Source of the DNA: an uncultured Hyphomonas sp.
Lineage (GTDB): Bacteria > Pseudomonadota > Alphaproteobacteria > Caulobacterales > Hyphomonadaceae
DNA length: 64,000 nt
NCBI RefSeq assembly: GCF_963675305.1
Contig: NZ_OY776147.1
Coordinates: forward strand, 3,162,001 to 3,226,000
Direction of reading: 5' to 3'
The notes beneath the pieces are model-generated. The model had not been told where the DNA came from. It saw only the letters and a list, made by a program, of their open reading frames with translations, and searched no databases. The position numbers and the translations under genes are program-made. Positions 19,276-28,875 of this stretch are shown in pieces; position 1 is the stretch's first letter; every line of letters begins with the position of its first letter.

Positions 19276-20793
19276 TCAGATTTCCTGATTGTAGGCGCCG
19301 ACTTCCGGGTGCTTGCCAAGGCGCGGTTTGATTTCCTTGTGGAAGAGGTCGCGCATGTCGTCCTCGCTGGCCATGGATTCGACCACGACGACGAGTTCCG
19401 GTTTGTTCGAAGAGGCCCGGATCAGAACCCAGCTGCCGTCTTCCAGTGTCACGCGGGCGCCGTTCACGGTGTTCACGTCGACCACTTTGCGGCCCAGGAT
19501 CTCCGTGCCGTTCAGGCCTTCATATTCTTCGACCATCTTGTCGACGATGCCGTACTTGGTCTCGTCATCGCAGTGCGGCGACATGGTGAGCGAGGTCCAG
19601 GCCGTGCCCAGTTCGCCCTTCAGGTCCGCCATGGTCTTGCCGGGGTTCCGGTCCAGCATCTGAAGCACGGCCTTGGCCGCAACGAGGCCGCAGTCATAGC
19701 CAAGCCCGATCGGCGGGCGGAAGAAGAAGTGGCCGGATTTTTCAAAGCCTGCCAGAGCGCCGAGTTCATTGGTGCGGCGCTTGATGTAGGAATGTCCGGT
19801 CTTGTAGTAATCGACCGTGGCGCCGTTTTCCTTCAGCACAGGGTCGGTCTTGTAGAGGCCGGTCGATTTCACATCGACCACGAATTTCGCACCCGGGTAT
19901 TGCTTCGACAGGTCGCGGGCCAGCATCAGGCCGATCTTGTCGGCAAAGATTTCCTCACCCGTATTGTCGACGACGCCGCAGCGGTCGCCATCGCCATCGA
20001 AGCCGAGCGCCACGTCAGCGCCATGCTCGCGCACGGCCGCTGCCATGGCGTGCAGCATTTCGGAATCTTCCGGGTTGGGATTATATTTCGGGAAGGTCAT
20101 GTCGAGATTGCAGTCCATCTCGATCACGTCTGCGCCCATCGCGCGCAGGGCATCCGGCGCAAAGGCGCCTGCTGTGCCATTGCCGCAGGCAGCAATGACG
20201 CGCAGCGGACGGGAAAGTTTCACGCCGTCGGCAACTGAAGCGATGTATTTTTCGCGGATGCCTTCGATACGGTAATGCTTGCCGCCTTCGCGCTCGACAA
20301 AGGCGCCGCCCATGACGATTTCCTTCAGGCGGCCCATTTCTTCCGGACCGAAGGTCAGCGGCTTGTTGGCGCCCATTTTCACGCCGGTCCAGCCATTCTC
20401 ATTGTGGCTGGCGGTGACCATGGCGCAGCACGGCGCATCCAGTTCGAACTGGCTCCAGTAAACCATCGGCGACAGCGCGAGGCCGACATCCATTACTTCG
20501 CACCCGCCCTGCGTCAGGCCGAGGATCAAGGCATTCTTGATCGGTTGGCTGATGGAGCGGAAATCGTGGCCGGTCACCACTTTCGGCTCGACACCCAGCT
20601 CATGGAACAGCGTCGCCATGCCGAGGCCGAGCGCCTGAACACCCGTGAGGTTCAGCTCCGGGGCTTTTTCCTTGCCGATACCATTGAACCACCAGCGCGC
20701 ATCGTATTCGCGAAAGCCTGTCGGTTTCACCAGTGGCAGCACTTCGAACTCAAATGTGTTCGGAGCGATGTCTGCGAGCGGTTTCGGCATCAT
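19276..20793 (-). CDS. Phosphomannomutase / phosphoglucomutase
   Basis: Moves phosphate between C6 and C1 of mannose or glucose, supplying precursors for GDP- or UDP-sugars. The 505-residue four-domain protein has the phosphoserine loop VTASHNENGWTGVKMG (S129), the metal loop GFDGDGDRCG, the sugar-specificity loop KSGHFFFR and a C-terminal phosphate-binding loop IRASSNKPELVV. I chose the ATG at 20793 (MMPKPLADIAP) because GGAG lies 9 nt upstream; a 20-residue extension to 20853 looks non-coding. UDP-glucose made with it could feed ugd. AlgC-like dual specificity is likely but not provable. Confidence 0.94.
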   Translation of the reverse strand: MMPKPLADIAPNTFEFEVLPLVKPTGFREYDARWWFNGIGKEKAPELNLTGVQALGLGMATLFHELGVEPKVVTGHDFRSISQPIKNALILGLTQGGCEVMDVGLALSPMVYWSQFELDAPCCAMVTASHNENGWTGVKMGANKPLTFGPEEMGRLKEIVMGGAFVEREGGKHYRIEGIREKYIASVADGVKLSRPLRVIAACGNGTAGAFAPDALRAMGADVIEMDCNLDMTFPKYNPNPEDSEMLHAMAAAVREHGADVALGFDGDGDRCGVVDNTGEEIFADKIGLMLARDLSKQYPGAKFVVDVKSTGLYKTDPVLKENGATVDYYKTGHSYIKRRTNELGALAGFEKSGHFFFRPPIGLGYDCGLVAAKAVLQMLDRNPGKTMADLKGELGTAWTSLTMSPHCDDETKYGIVDKMVEEYEGLNGTEILGRKVVDVNTVNGARVTLEDGSWVLIRASSNKPELVVVVESMASEDDMRDLFHKEIKPRLGKHPEVGAYNQEI

Positions 20794-20885
20794 GTCGTAA
20801 ATCTCCACGGGGTTTCGTGTGCGTGTTGAACACTGTTGCACCAGTTTCCGCAACCAGATGCAGGTTTCACACCAGTTTCAGATCG

Positions 20886-21605
20886 TTAACGCCCGCGCCG
20901 ATGTGCGGCCAGAAAACCGGCCGTCCACCGCGCCAGACGGGCATGATCGCCCTCGATTTCAAGAGATTCGAGCGCCTGGTCCGTTAAGGTTTCGCCGATC
21001 CGTGGCCGGCGCAGGGAATAGAGCGCCGCAGAATACACGTCTTCAAACTCCGGATGGCACTGGAAGCTGAGCGCCGGGGCGTCCGGATAATAGAGCCCGG
21101 CATAGGGCGTGAAGTCAGAGGCCGCGATGACCTCCGCACCCGGCGGCAGGGCCACGACCTGATCCTGATGGCTGACGGCCGCCGAAATCGCGGGCGGGCA
21201 GGTTTCGCTGACAAATGACGGGCAAGCCACCACATCATAGGTATGGCGGCCAACGCCCCAGCCCTTGTCCGACTTGATCACCTTACCGCCGAGCGCCTCG
21301 GCCAGGATCTGGTGGCCGAAACAGATGCCGACCTGCGGCACACCGGCCGAGGCGCCTGCCCGGATGAAATCGATCAGCGGGCCGATCCAGGCCTCGTCAT
21401 CATAGACCCCGGCGGGTGAACCGGTGATCAGCGCCGCCTCCACATCATCCGGGTCCGGCAAAGCTTCACCCTTTACCACCGAAACCGTGTCGAAATCATA
21501 CGTCCCGACACCCGACATCATGTGGCGGAACATGGCCGGATAATCTTCGAAGTCTCCGCGGATCGGCTCCGGCACGAGGCCGGTTTCGATAATGGTCAGT
21601 TTCAT
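20886..21605 (-). CDS. Class I glutamine amidotransferase-like protein
   Basis: A 239-residue stand-alone GATase1 domain similar to the GMP synthase glutaminase part. The triad is visible: nucleophile Cys in VGICFGHQIL (C95), and His and Glu in FQCHPEFE (H184, E186). No synthetase domain is fused. Relatives include gamma-glutamyl-polyamine hydrolases and uncharacterized amidotransferases, so the acceptor is unknown. It follows the ABC exporter gene by 6 bp on the same strand and is probably cotranscribed with it. Confidence 0.9.
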   Translation of the reverse strand: MKLTIIETGLVPEPIRGDFEDYPAMFRHMMSGVGTYDFDTVSVVKGEALPDPDDVEAALITGSPAGVYDDEAWIGPLIDFIRAGASAGVPQVGICFGHQILAEALGGKVIKSDKGWGVGRHTYDVVACPSFVSETCPPAISAAVSHQDQVVALPPGAEVIAASDFTPYAGLYYPDAPALSFQCHPEFEDVYSAALYSLRRPRIGETLTDQALESLEIEGDHARLARWTAGFLAAHRRGR

Positions 21606-21611
21606 GAGGCC

Positions 21612-23471
21612 CTACTCTGCTGCGACATCACTATCGGTCTCATCCGGCTCAACAAGGAAGCCGCCGGACTGGCGCGCCCAGAGCTCGGAATAGAGCCCGC
21701 CCGCAGCCACAAGTTCGGCATGGCTCCCCTGCTCCACGATCTGCCCCTTGTCGAGCACGATCAGCCGGTCCATCGCGGCGATGGTCGACAGGCGGTGCGC
21801 GATGGCAATCACGGTCTTGCCCTCCATCAGTTCGAACAGCTTCTCCTGAATCACGGCCTCGACCTCGGAATCGAGCGCGGAGGTCGCCTCATCCAGAATC
21901 AGCACCGGCGCGTCCTTCAGGAAAATGCGGGCAATTGCGATCCGCTGGCGCTGGCCGCCGGACAGTTTCACACCGCGCTCACCGACATGCGCATCGAGGC
22001 CGCGTCGGCCTTTGGAGTCTTCAAGCTCGTTGATGAAGTCCAGCGCCGCAGCTTTCCCGCACGCCGCCAGGATGTCCGCATCGCTCGCGCCCGGACGGCC
22101 ATAGGCAATGTTTTCCCGGATGGAACGGTGCAGGAGCGAGGTGTCCTGCGTGACCACGCCGATCTGTGCCCGGAGCGAGTCTTGCGTGACATGAGAAACA
22201 TCGTGTCCGTCCAGCAGGACGGCGCCGCTTTCCGTTTCGTAGAAGCGCAACAGCAGATTCGTCAGCGTTGTCTTGCCCGCGCCGGACCGCCCGACAAGAC
22301 CGATCTTCTCGCCCGGCCGGATGGACAGGGAAAAGTCCTCGATCACGCCCGACCCTTTGCCATAGTGAAACCCGACATTCCGGAACTCGATGGCGCCCAG
22401 CCCACGCGGCAGGTCTTCCGCATCCGGCGCATCGGAGACGGCCACCGGGCGGTTGAGCATCGTCTTCCCGTCGAAGACGACGCCGATATTCTCGAACAGG
22501 CCCGCCACCTCCCACATGATCCATTGCGACATGGACTTGATGCGCAGGGTCAGGCCGATGGCGGCGGCCACTGCCCCCGCGCCGATCAGATTGCCCATCC
22601 AGAGATAAATGCCGACCGCGCCGACCAGGAAGACCAGAAGCGAATTGTTGAGGTACACGACGAAGTTGAAGCCGGTGACATAGCGCATCTGCTGATACAC
22701 CGTCTGCAGGAAGCCCTGCATACTGTCCTTCGCATAGGCCTCTTCATGCCCGGCATGGGCGAAGAGTTTCACCGTCTGGATATTGGTGTAGCTGTCGACG
22801 ATACGCCCGGTCATGACGGAGCGCGCATCGGCCTGCTCTTCCGCCACCTTGCCAAGGCGCGGCACGAACCAGGCCATGACGAGGCAATAGAGACCGCCCC
22901 ACAGGAGGAAGGGCAACATCAGACGCCAGTCGGAGGAAGCGACCAGCACAAGCGCCGAGACAAAATAGACGATCACGAAGACAAAGACGTCGAGAATCTT
23001 CATCACCGCTTCGCGCACGGCGAGCGCTGTCTGCATCACTTTGGTGGCAACACGGCCGGCAAACTCATTGCCGAAGAAATTCATCGACTGGCCGAGCATC
23101 TGCCGGTGCATGCGCCAGCGCGCGCTCATCGGCACATTGCCCATCAGACCCTGATAAACGATCAGCGCATGGATCAATGTGGCAAGCGGCAGCGCCACGA
23201 GAACCACGCCCGCCATCAGGGCAAGGCGCGTGCCTTCGCGCTGAAGGAAACCGTCACGGTCGGCCGAGGACAGCCAGTCGACAATCCCGCCAAGGAAGCC
23301 GAACAGCGTCACCTCCCCCACCGCAATGATGGCCGTCAGGACAGCCGTGCCGGCCAGCCATGGCACGGCATCGCGCACATAGTACCAGACGAAGGGCCAG
23401 AAGCCCTGCGGCGGCACATCCAGAGGCGAATCCGGAAACGGAGAGAGGCGGCGTTCAAAGAAGCGGAACAT
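21612..23471 (-). CDS. ABC transporter, fused permease/ATPase (exporter, MsbA-like)
   Basis: A 619-residue half-transporter that would dimerize in the inner membrane. Residues 1-340 hold six hydrophobic helices. The ATPase domain has Walker A GRSGAGKTTLTNLL, the signature LSGGQRQRIAIARIFL, Walker B APVLILDEATSALDSE and the H-loop IAHRLSTI. Close relatives in alphaproteobacteria are annotated as multidrug or lipid exporters, but the substrate cannot be read from sequence. The C-terminal tail after the ATPase is short and acidic. It is upstream of the amidotransferase in a two-gene unit. Confidence 0.93.
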   Translation of the reverse strand: MFRFFERRLSPFPDSPLDVPPQGFWPFVWYYVRDAVPWLAGTAVLTAIIAVGEVTLFGFLGGIVDWLSSADRDGFLQREGTRLALMAGVVLVALPLATLIHALIVYQGLMGNVPMSARWRMHRQMLGQSMNFFGNEFAGRVATKVMQTALAVREAVMKILDVFVFVIVYFVSALVLVASSDWRLMLPFLLWGGLYCLVMAWFVPRLGKVAEEQADARSVMTGRIVDSYTNIQTVKLFAHAGHEEAYAKDSMQGFLQTVYQQMRYVTGFNFVVYLNNSLLVFLVGAVGIYLWMGNLIGAGAVAAAIGLTLRIKSMSQWIMWEVAGLFENIGVVFDGKTMLNRPVAVSDAPDAEDLPRGLGAIEFRNVGFHYGKGSGVIEDFSLSIRPGEKIGLVGRSGAGKTTLTNLLLRFYETESGAVLLDGHDVSHVTQDSLRAQIGVVTQDTSLLHRSIRENIAYGRPGASDADILAACGKAAALDFINELEDSKGRRGLDAHVGERGVKLSGGQRQRIAIARIFLKDAPVLILDEATSALDSEVEAVIQEKLFELMEGKTVIAIAHRLSTIAAMDRLIVLDKGQIVEQGSHAELVAAGGLYSELWARQSGGFLVEPDETDSDVAAE

Positions 23472-23542
23472 GGTCCGCCCATTTGGCGCGCCACTCAGCC
23501 GGGCACAAGCCCGGCCGGAACAATTTTAAAGACCTGTCGCAA

Positions 23543-25294
23543 TCAGGGCGCAGTGGCTGTTTCCTGTGCGGATTCCGGCGCCATCTGCGCGTCGATCCAG
23601 TCATGGATCTGGTGGTCCAGCACATCCATTGGCACAGCGCCCTGAGCCAGCACGGCATCATGGAAGGCCCGGATGTCGAACGCGTCGCCCAGGGCCTCTT
23701 CCGCCTGATGACGCAGGTCCAGGATTTTCAGTTCACCGATCTTGTAGGCCGTCGCCTGTCCCGGCCAGCCCATATAGCGGGTCACTTCATTCTTGATGTT
23801 GAGCGGCGCGAGGGCGGAGTTCTCGTTGAAACAGGTCTCGGCCTCTTCCCGCGTCCAGCCATACCAGTGCAGGCCCGTATCGGCGACAAGCCGGCAGGCC
23901 CGCCACATCTCCATGGAAAGGCCGCCGAAGCGCTCATACGGCGTCTCATTAATGCCGGCTTCCATTGCGAGGTGTTCGGCATAAAGCCCCCAGCCTTCCC
24001 CAAACGCGGTGGCATAATATTGCTGGCGGAAGCGCGGCTGCCCTTCCATTTCCATGGCCAGCATGATCTGCAAATGGTGGCCCGGCACGGCCTCGTGCGC
24101 AGAGAGCGCTGGCAGTTCATAGAGCGGGCGCTGGTCCAGCGCGTAAGTGTTGACCAGATAGATGCCCGGCCGGTCCTCTTTCGGATCGCCCTCGACATAG
24201 CGGCCCGACGTGTAGCCCGGCGCGATCGCGGCAGGCACAGGCTCCACATTGTACCAATGCTCCGGCAGCTTGCCGAAATAGTCCGGCAGGATGGCGTCCA
24301 GCTTCGCGGCAACCTCTTTTGCCCGGCCCATCAGTTCCTCAGGCGTTTTCGCGTAAAAGCCCGGGTCGGTGCGCAGGAAGGTGAGGAAGTCCTTGAAATC
24401 TCCCTCGAAATGGATCTCTTCCAGAATGGCTTCCATATCAGTGCGAATACGGGCGACTTCCGCCTCGCCCAGCGCGTGGATCTCTTCCGGGGAATAGCCG
24501 GCGCCGGCGGTATGCTGCTCAATCGCGGCGGCATAGACCTCCTTGCCGCCCGGCAGGTTGGCGATACCGGCCCCTTCCCGCGTATTCGGCGCATAGTCTT
24601 CTTCGATGAAGGCCAGCGTCTTGCGGTAAGCAGAGATGGCATTGGCCACAGCCGTCAGCCCGTCCGTCTTCAGGCGGGAGGCAACGGCCGGGTCCATGTC
24701 CGATGGCAGGTTCAGGAACGGAACGTACAGGCCGCTCGCGCTCGGATCGTCACTGATCTGCTCGCGAATCTGATCGGTGGACACTTTCAGCGGATCGGCG
24801 TGCGCGACCCAGCCCGTGGCCAGGCCCCGGCGCATGTTCTGGACGTTTTCGGCGAAATAGCGCGGCACATCGTTCAGGCGGGAAATCCAGGCGTCGCCTT
24901 CGGCCTCGGTCGAGATCGTGGTCTGCATCGCGGCGAAGATCGGTTCGGCCTGAAAGCCCCAGTCGCCGGTAAAGGGGATCCGTGCGGCATCATAGCGGGC
25001 ATCATCGATGTCCACCGCCAGAAGCCGCTCCAGAATGGCCTGGTCGGTGACCCGGTCGGTTTCCAGCGCAGCGATCTCATCTCGCAGGGCCTCGGCCCTC
25101 GCTGCGCGCTCTGCCACGGCTTCAGGTGAAACTTCTCCCCAAGCCGAAGGAGCTTCCCCAACGGCACGTGCAGCTTCCGCAGGGTTCGTGTCACGGACAT
25201 ACGCCTCATATTTGGCGATCAACGCGTCCATCGGATCAGCAGATGCCGAAGGTGTGATCAGAAACAGGGCCACAACCCACAGAAATCGTTTCAT
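23543..25294 (-). CDS. DUF885 family protein with signal peptide, putative metallopeptidase
   Basis: A 583-residue paralogue of the protein at 1742-3619. I chose the ATG at 25294 because GGAGT lies just upstream and it opens the Sec signal MKRFLWVVALFLITPSASA; an upstream in-frame ATG at 25333 lacks this. No lipobox Cys follows, so it is probably soluble in the periplasm. The family motif is HEAVPGHHLQ, with FGEGWGLYAEHLAMEAG some 45 residues later. Length matches the family. Divergent from sdhC. The function is unknown beyond a likely zinc-dependent hydrolase. Confidence 0.9.
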   Translation of the reverse strand: MKRFLWVVALFLITPSASADPMDALIAKYEAYVRDTNPAEAARAVGEAPSAWGEVSPEAVAERAARAEALRDEIAALETDRVTDQAILERLLAVDIDDARYDAARIPFTGDWGFQAEPIFAAMQTTISTEAEGDAWISRLNDVPRYFAENVQNMRRGLATGWVAHADPLKVSTDQIREQISDDPSASGLYVPFLNLPSDMDPAVASRLKTDGLTAVANAISAYRKTLAFIEEDYAPNTREGAGIANLPGGKEVYAAAIEQHTAGAGYSPEEIHALGEAEVARIRTDMEAILEEIHFEGDFKDFLTFLRTDPGFYAKTPEELMGRAKEVAAKLDAILPDYFGKLPEHWYNVEPVPAAIAPGYTSGRYVEGDPKEDRPGIYLVNTYALDQRPLYELPALSAHEAVPGHHLQIMLAMEMEGQPRFRQQYYATAFGEGWGLYAEHLAMEAGINETPYERFGGLSMEMWRACRLVADTGLHWYGWTREEAETCFNENSALAPLNIKNEVTRYMGWPGQATAYKIGELKILDLRHQAEEALGDAFDIRAFHDAVLAQGAVPMDVLDHQIHDWIDAQMAPESAQETATAP

Positions 25295-25320
25295 ATTGTC
25301 ACTCCAATACGCGCCGTGCG

Positions 25321-25348
25321 TTGACAGGATCATAGAGACTCCTAGAAC
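25321..25348 (+). promoter_or_regulatory. Predicted promoter of the sdhCDAB operon
   Basis: TTGACA (25321-25326) and CTAGAAC (25342-25348) fit the Caulobacter-type consensus TTGAC plus CTANAWC within its allowed spacing. It lies 54 nt upstream of the sdhC ATG, in the divergent gap with the DUF885 gene. Prediction only. Confidence 0.5.
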
Positions 25349-25402
25349 CGCAAGCCAAGCACTTGAGTGAAACTCTTACATCCATCGGAAGGTGTCCTTC
25401 GC

Positions 25403-25801
25403 ATGTCAGGATCGTCCGGGGCTGATGCCCGCCCGCTGTCGCCACACCTCCAGGTCTGGCGCCCCCATGTCACCATGGCCGCTTCGATCACCCACCGCAT
25501 CACCGGCGTTGCCCTCTATTTCGGCACCTTCCTGATCGCGGGCTGGATCATCGCCCTGGCCACCGGTGCCGAGTGTTACGACACCATCGAGGGGATCCTG
25601 TTCTCCTGGGTCGGCAGCGTGATTCTCTATCTCTGGGCCGTCGCGGTCCTGTTCCACCTCGTCAATGGCATCCGCCACCTGCTCTGGGATGGGCCGAACA
25701 TCGGCTTCGACCCCGGCAAGGCCAGCGCCGTGTCCGTCTTCAACTACGCATTTGCCATTCTGGGCGCGGCCGCCATCTGGTTTGCCGCCGCCGGACTGTA
25801 G
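25403..25801 (+). CDS. sdhC: Succinate dehydrogenase cytochrome b556 subunit
   Basis: A 132-residue membrane anchor of complex II that binds haem b and quinone. It starts MSGSSGADARPLSPHLQVWR, the characteristic RPLSPHLxVWR start, then ASITHRITGVALYFG with the quinone-site Ser and Arg. Three hydrophobic helices follow, with the haem-ligand His in LFHLVNGIRHLLWD. I chose the ATG at 25403 after GGAAGG; the in-frame upstream ATG at 25367 has no support. First gene of sdhCDAB. Confidence 0.95.
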   Translation: MSGSSGADARPLSPHLQVWRPHVTMAASITHRITGVALYFGTFLIAGWIIALATGAECYDTIEGILFSWVGSVILYLWAVAVLFHLVNGIRHLLWDGPNIGFDPGKASAVSVFNYAFAILGAAAIWFAAAGL

Positions 25802-25814
25802 GAGGCAGAGACCC

Positions 25815-26210
25815 ATGTCGAACAGCCAGTTCCTGACCCCGACCAAAGCCGCCCGCGGCCTCGGTTCCGCCAAATCCGGCACCCATCACCACATTGGCCA
25901 GCGCGTCTCGGCCATCGCCCTGATCTTCCTGGTGCCGTGGTTCCTGTTCTCGGTCATCAACGCCGTTCAGGGCGGTGAAGAGGCTGCGATCGAGTGGGTC
26001 GCCCAGCCGCTGCCTGCAATCCTGCTGATCCTGACAGCCGGCGCGACCGTATACCATATGCGTCTCGGTATGCAGGTGGTCATCGAAGACTATATTGCGA
26101 AGACGGGGATGCGCTCGGCGCTGCTGATCCTGAACAGCTTCGCCTGTATCGCACTGTTTGCGGCCATCGCCCTTTCGGTCCTGAAACTGTGGATTGGCGC
26201 GGACGCGTAA
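25815..26210 (+). CDS. sdhD: Succinate dehydrogenase hydrophobic membrane anchor subunit
   Basis: A 131-residue protein with three transmembrane helices and the start MSNSQFLTPTKAARGLGSAK. It has GTHHHIGQRVSAIALIFLVP and the haem/quinone region YHMRLGMQVVIEDY, as in alphaproteobacterial SdhD. GGAGG at 25801-25805 supports the ATG at 25815. It lies 13 bp after sdhC and 24 bp before sdhA. Confidence 0.95.
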   Translation: MSNSQFLTPTKAARGLGSAKSGTHHHIGQRVSAIALIFLVPWFLFSVINAVQGGEEAAIEWVAQPLPAILLILTAGATVYHMRLGMQVVIEDYIAKTGMRSALLILNSFACIALFAAIALSVLKLWIGADA

Positions 26211-26234
26211 GCGGCCCCGCGGGAGAGTTAGAAC

Positions 26235-28022
26235 ATGAGCACTTATAACTGGATCGATCACACTTATGACGTCGTGGTTGTCGGCGCGGGCGGTTCCGGC
26301 CTGCGCGCAGCCCTCGGCGCGGCCCAGGCCGGGCTGAAAACGGCCTGTATCACCAAAGTCTTCCCGACCCGGTCGCACACCGTGGCCGCGCAGGGCGGTA
26401 TCGCCGCCTCGCTCGGCAATATGGGCGAGGATAACTGGCGCTGGCACATGTACGACACCGTCAAGGGGTCTGACTGGCTGGGCGACCAGGACGCCATCGA
26501 ATACCTGACACGTAACGCCCCGAAGGCCGTCTACGAGCTTGAGCACTGGGGCATGCCCTTCTCGCGGACCGAGGAAGGCAAGATCTACCAGCGCGCCTTT
26601 GGCGGCATGACCCGCGACTTCGGCGAAGGCCCCGTGCAGCGCACCTGCGCCGCCGCTGACCGGACCGGCCACGCCATGCTGCACACGCTTTACGGCCAGT
26701 GCGTGCGCGAGGAGACCGAGTTCTTCATCGAATACTTCGCCATGGACCTGATCATGGACGAGGAAGGCGCCTGCCGAGGCGTCACGGCCTGGAAGCTGGA
26801 CGACGGCACGCTGCACCGCTTCCGCGCCCAGAAAGTCATCCTGGCCACCGGCGGTTATGGCCGGGCCTTCTTCTCCTGTACGTCCGCCCACACCTGTACG
26901 GGCGACGGCAATGCCATGGTGCTGCGCGCCGGCCTGCCGCTGCAGGACATGGAATTCGTCCAGTTCCACCCGACCGGCATTTACGGTTCGGGCTGCCTGA
27001 TCACCGAGGGCTCCCGCGGTGAAGGCGGCTACCTGACCAACTCCGAAGGCGAACGCTTCATGGAGCGTTACGCGCCCAGCGCGAAAGACCTCGCCTCCCG
27101 CGATGTCGTCTCCCGCGCCATGACGGTGGAAATCCGCGAAGGCCGCGGTGTCGGCCCGGAAAAGGATCACATCCACCTGCACCTCGAACACCTCGGCGCC
27201 GAAGTGCTGGCCGAGCGCCTGCCAGGCATTTCCGAGACCGCGAAGATCTTTGCCGGTGTCGACGTCACCAAGGAGCCGATCCCGGTTCTGCCGACGGTCC
27301 ACTACAATATGGGCGGCATTCCGACGAATTATCACGGCGAAGTGCTGACAAAGAAGAATGGCGATCCGGACTCCATCGTCCCGGGCCTGATGGCCGTTGG
27401 CGAAGCGGCCTGCGTGTCGGTGCACGGCGCCAACCGTCTCGGCTCCAACTCGCTGATCGACCTGGTCGTGTTCGGCCGTGCCGCCGGCCTGCGCTGTGGC
27501 GAGACCACGATCGCCGGTGCCACGCAGCCGGAACTGCCGAAAGGCGCAACCGACAGCCACCTCGCCCGCCTCGACAAGTTCCGCAACGCGTCCGGTGACC
27601 AGCCGGTCGCCAAGCTGCGCCTCGAAATGCAGCGCGCCATGCAGAACAATTGCGCCGTCTTCCGCACCGGCGACGTCCTCAAGGACGGTGTCGACGCAAT
27701 CGAGGAAGTCTACAAGAAACTGCCAGGCATCGATGTCCAGGACCGCACCATGGTGTGGAACACCGACCTCGTCGAAGCGCTGGAGTTCGACAACCTCCTC
27801 GCCCAGGCAGCTGTCACCGTGAACGGCGCTGCGACCCGCGAAGAGAGCCGCGGCGCGCATGCCCGCGAGGACTTCGCAGACCGCGACGACGTGAACTGGA
27901 TGAAGCACACGCTGGCGTGGAATGACGGCACCGGCAAGGTGACCCTCGATTACCGCCCTGTGCACGACTACACGATGTCGAACGAAATCAGCTACATCGA
28001 GCCGAAGGCCCGGGTTTACTAA
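26235..28022 (+). CDS. sdhA: Succinate dehydrogenase flavoprotein subunit
   Basis: Catalytic subunit oxidizing succinate to fumarate at the cytoplasmic face of the inner membrane. The 595-residue protein has the FAD-binding motif VVGAGGSGLRAALGAAQ and the covalent-FAD His in RSHTVAAQGG (H48). The active-site region GSRGEGGYLTNSEGERF and HGANRLGSNSLIDLVVFGRA are also present, and it ends in EISYIEPKARVY. Full length. The SDHAF4-like protein at 4903-5133 is the probable chaperone for its flavinated form. Confidence 0.98.
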   Translation: MSTYNWIDHTYDVVVVGAGGSGLRAALGAAQAGLKTACITKVFPTRSHTVAAQGGIAASLGNMGEDNWRWHMYDTVKGSDWLGDQDAIEYLTRNAPKAVYELEHWGMPFSRTEEGKIYQRAFGGMTRDFGEGPVQRTCAAADRTGHAMLHTLYGQCVREETEFFIEYFAMDLIMDEEGACRGVTAWKLDDGTLHRFRAQKVILATGGYGRAFFSCTSAHTCTGDGNAMVLRAGLPLQDMEFVQFHPTGIYGSGCLITEGSRGEGGYLTNSEGERFMERYAPSAKDLASRDVVSRAMTVEIREGRGVGPEKDHIHLHLEHLGAEVLAERLPGISETAKIFAGVDVTKEPIPVLPTVHYNMGGIPTNYHGEVLTKKNGDPDSIVPGLMAVGEAACVSVHGANRLGSNSLIDLVVFGRAAGLRCGETTIAGATQPELPKGATDSHLARLDKFRNASGDQPVAKLRLEMQRAMQNNCAVFRTGDVLKDGVDAIEEVYKKLPGIDVQDRTMVWNTDLVEALEFDNLLAQAAVTVNGAATREESRGAHAREDFADRDDVNWMKHTLAWNDGTGKVTLDYRPVHDYTMSNEISYIEPKARVY

Positions 28023-28037
28023 GAGGACCGCACGAAC

Positions 28038-28820
28038 ATGGTACAGCTTACGCTTCCCAAGAATTCCACGGTCCGCAAAGGCAAGACCTGGCCGAAGCCG
28101 CAAGGCGCGACCAATCTCCGCCAGTTCCGGATCTATCGCTACAACCCGGAAGAAGGCGGCAATCCGCGTTGGGACACATATTGGGTGGACATGGACAAGG
28201 CCGGGACGATGATCCTGGACGTCCTGCTCTACATCAAGAACAATATCGACCCGACGCTGGCCTTCCGGCGCTCCTGCCGCGAAGGCGTCTGCGGCTCCTG
28301 CGCGATGAACATTGCCGGGCGCAACACGATCGCCTGCACCAAGGGCTTCGACGACCTGCCGAAGGGCGTGATCACGATCAGCCCCCTGCCCTCGCAGCCG
28401 GTGGTGCGCGACCTGATCCCGGACCTGACCAATTTCTACGCGCAGCACGCTTATGTGCAGCCCTTCCTCAAGACCGACACGCCGGCCCCTGAGAAAGAGT
28501 GGAAACAGTCCGAGGCTGACCGCGAAGAGCTGAACGGGCTCTATGAGTGCATCCTGTGCGCCTCTTGCTCCACGTCCTGCCCGTCCTATTGGTGGAATGG
28601 CGACAAGTATCTGGGGCCGGCGGCCCTGCTGCAGGCCTATCGCTGGCTGATCGACAGCCGCGACGAAGCCACTGGCGAGCGCCTCGACGATCTGGAAGAC
28701 CCGTTCAAACTGTATCGTTGCCACACGATCATGAACTGTGCGCAGGTCTGCCCGAAAGGCCTGAACCCGGCCAAGGCAATCGCCAAGATCAAGCACATGA
28801 TGGTGGAACGGGTTTCCTAA
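28038..28820 (+). CDS. sdhB: Succinate dehydrogenase iron-sulfur subunit
   Basis: Carries electrons from FAD to quinone. The 260-residue protein has the plant-type [2Fe-2S] ligands CREGVCGSC with a later Cys (NTIAC). The [4Fe-4S] and [3Fe-4S] ligands lie in CILCASCSTSCPSYW and CHTIMNCAQVCPKGLNP. It starts 15 bp after sdhA and is the last gene of the operon. It ends KIKHMMVERVS. Complete. Confidence 0.98.
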   Translation: MVQLTLPKNSTVRKGKTWPKPQGATNLRQFRIYRYNPEEGGNPRWDTYWVDMDKAGTMILDVLLYIKNNIDPTLAFRRSCREGVCGSCAMNIAGRNTIACTKGFDDLPKGVITISPLPSQPVVRDLIPDLTNFYAQHAYVQPFLKTDTPAPEKEWKQSEADREELNGLYECILCASCSTSCPSYWWNGDKYLGPAALLQAYRWLIDSRDEATGERLDDLEDPFKLYRCHTIMNCAQVCPKGLNPAKAIAKIKHMMVERVS

Positions 28821-28839
28821 ACCCTCAGGAATGCCTAAT

Positions 28840-28863
28840 CTCCCGCATGGGTTGATGCGGGAG
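28840..28863 (+). terminator. Stem-loop after sdhB, just before the RDD gene
   Basis: A perfect 9-bp stem CTCCCGCAT (28840-28848) and ATGCGGGAG (28855-28863), loop 6 nt. No U-run follows, and the ribosome site of the next gene (AGGGG) begins at once. It may stabilize the sdh mRNA 3' end or modulate readthrough rather than act as a full terminator. Confidence 0.5.
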
Positions 28864-28875
28864 TGAGGGGCTTCA

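Noticed and set aside
21522..23645. Forward-strand open frame of about 700 codons across the ABC transporter
   Set aside because: Antisense to a full ABC exporter with all ATPase motifs; no independent support.
28840..28863. Full rho-independent terminator of sdhCDAB
   Set aside because: The stem is strong but no U-run follows, so it is reported only as a stem-loop with uncertain effect.
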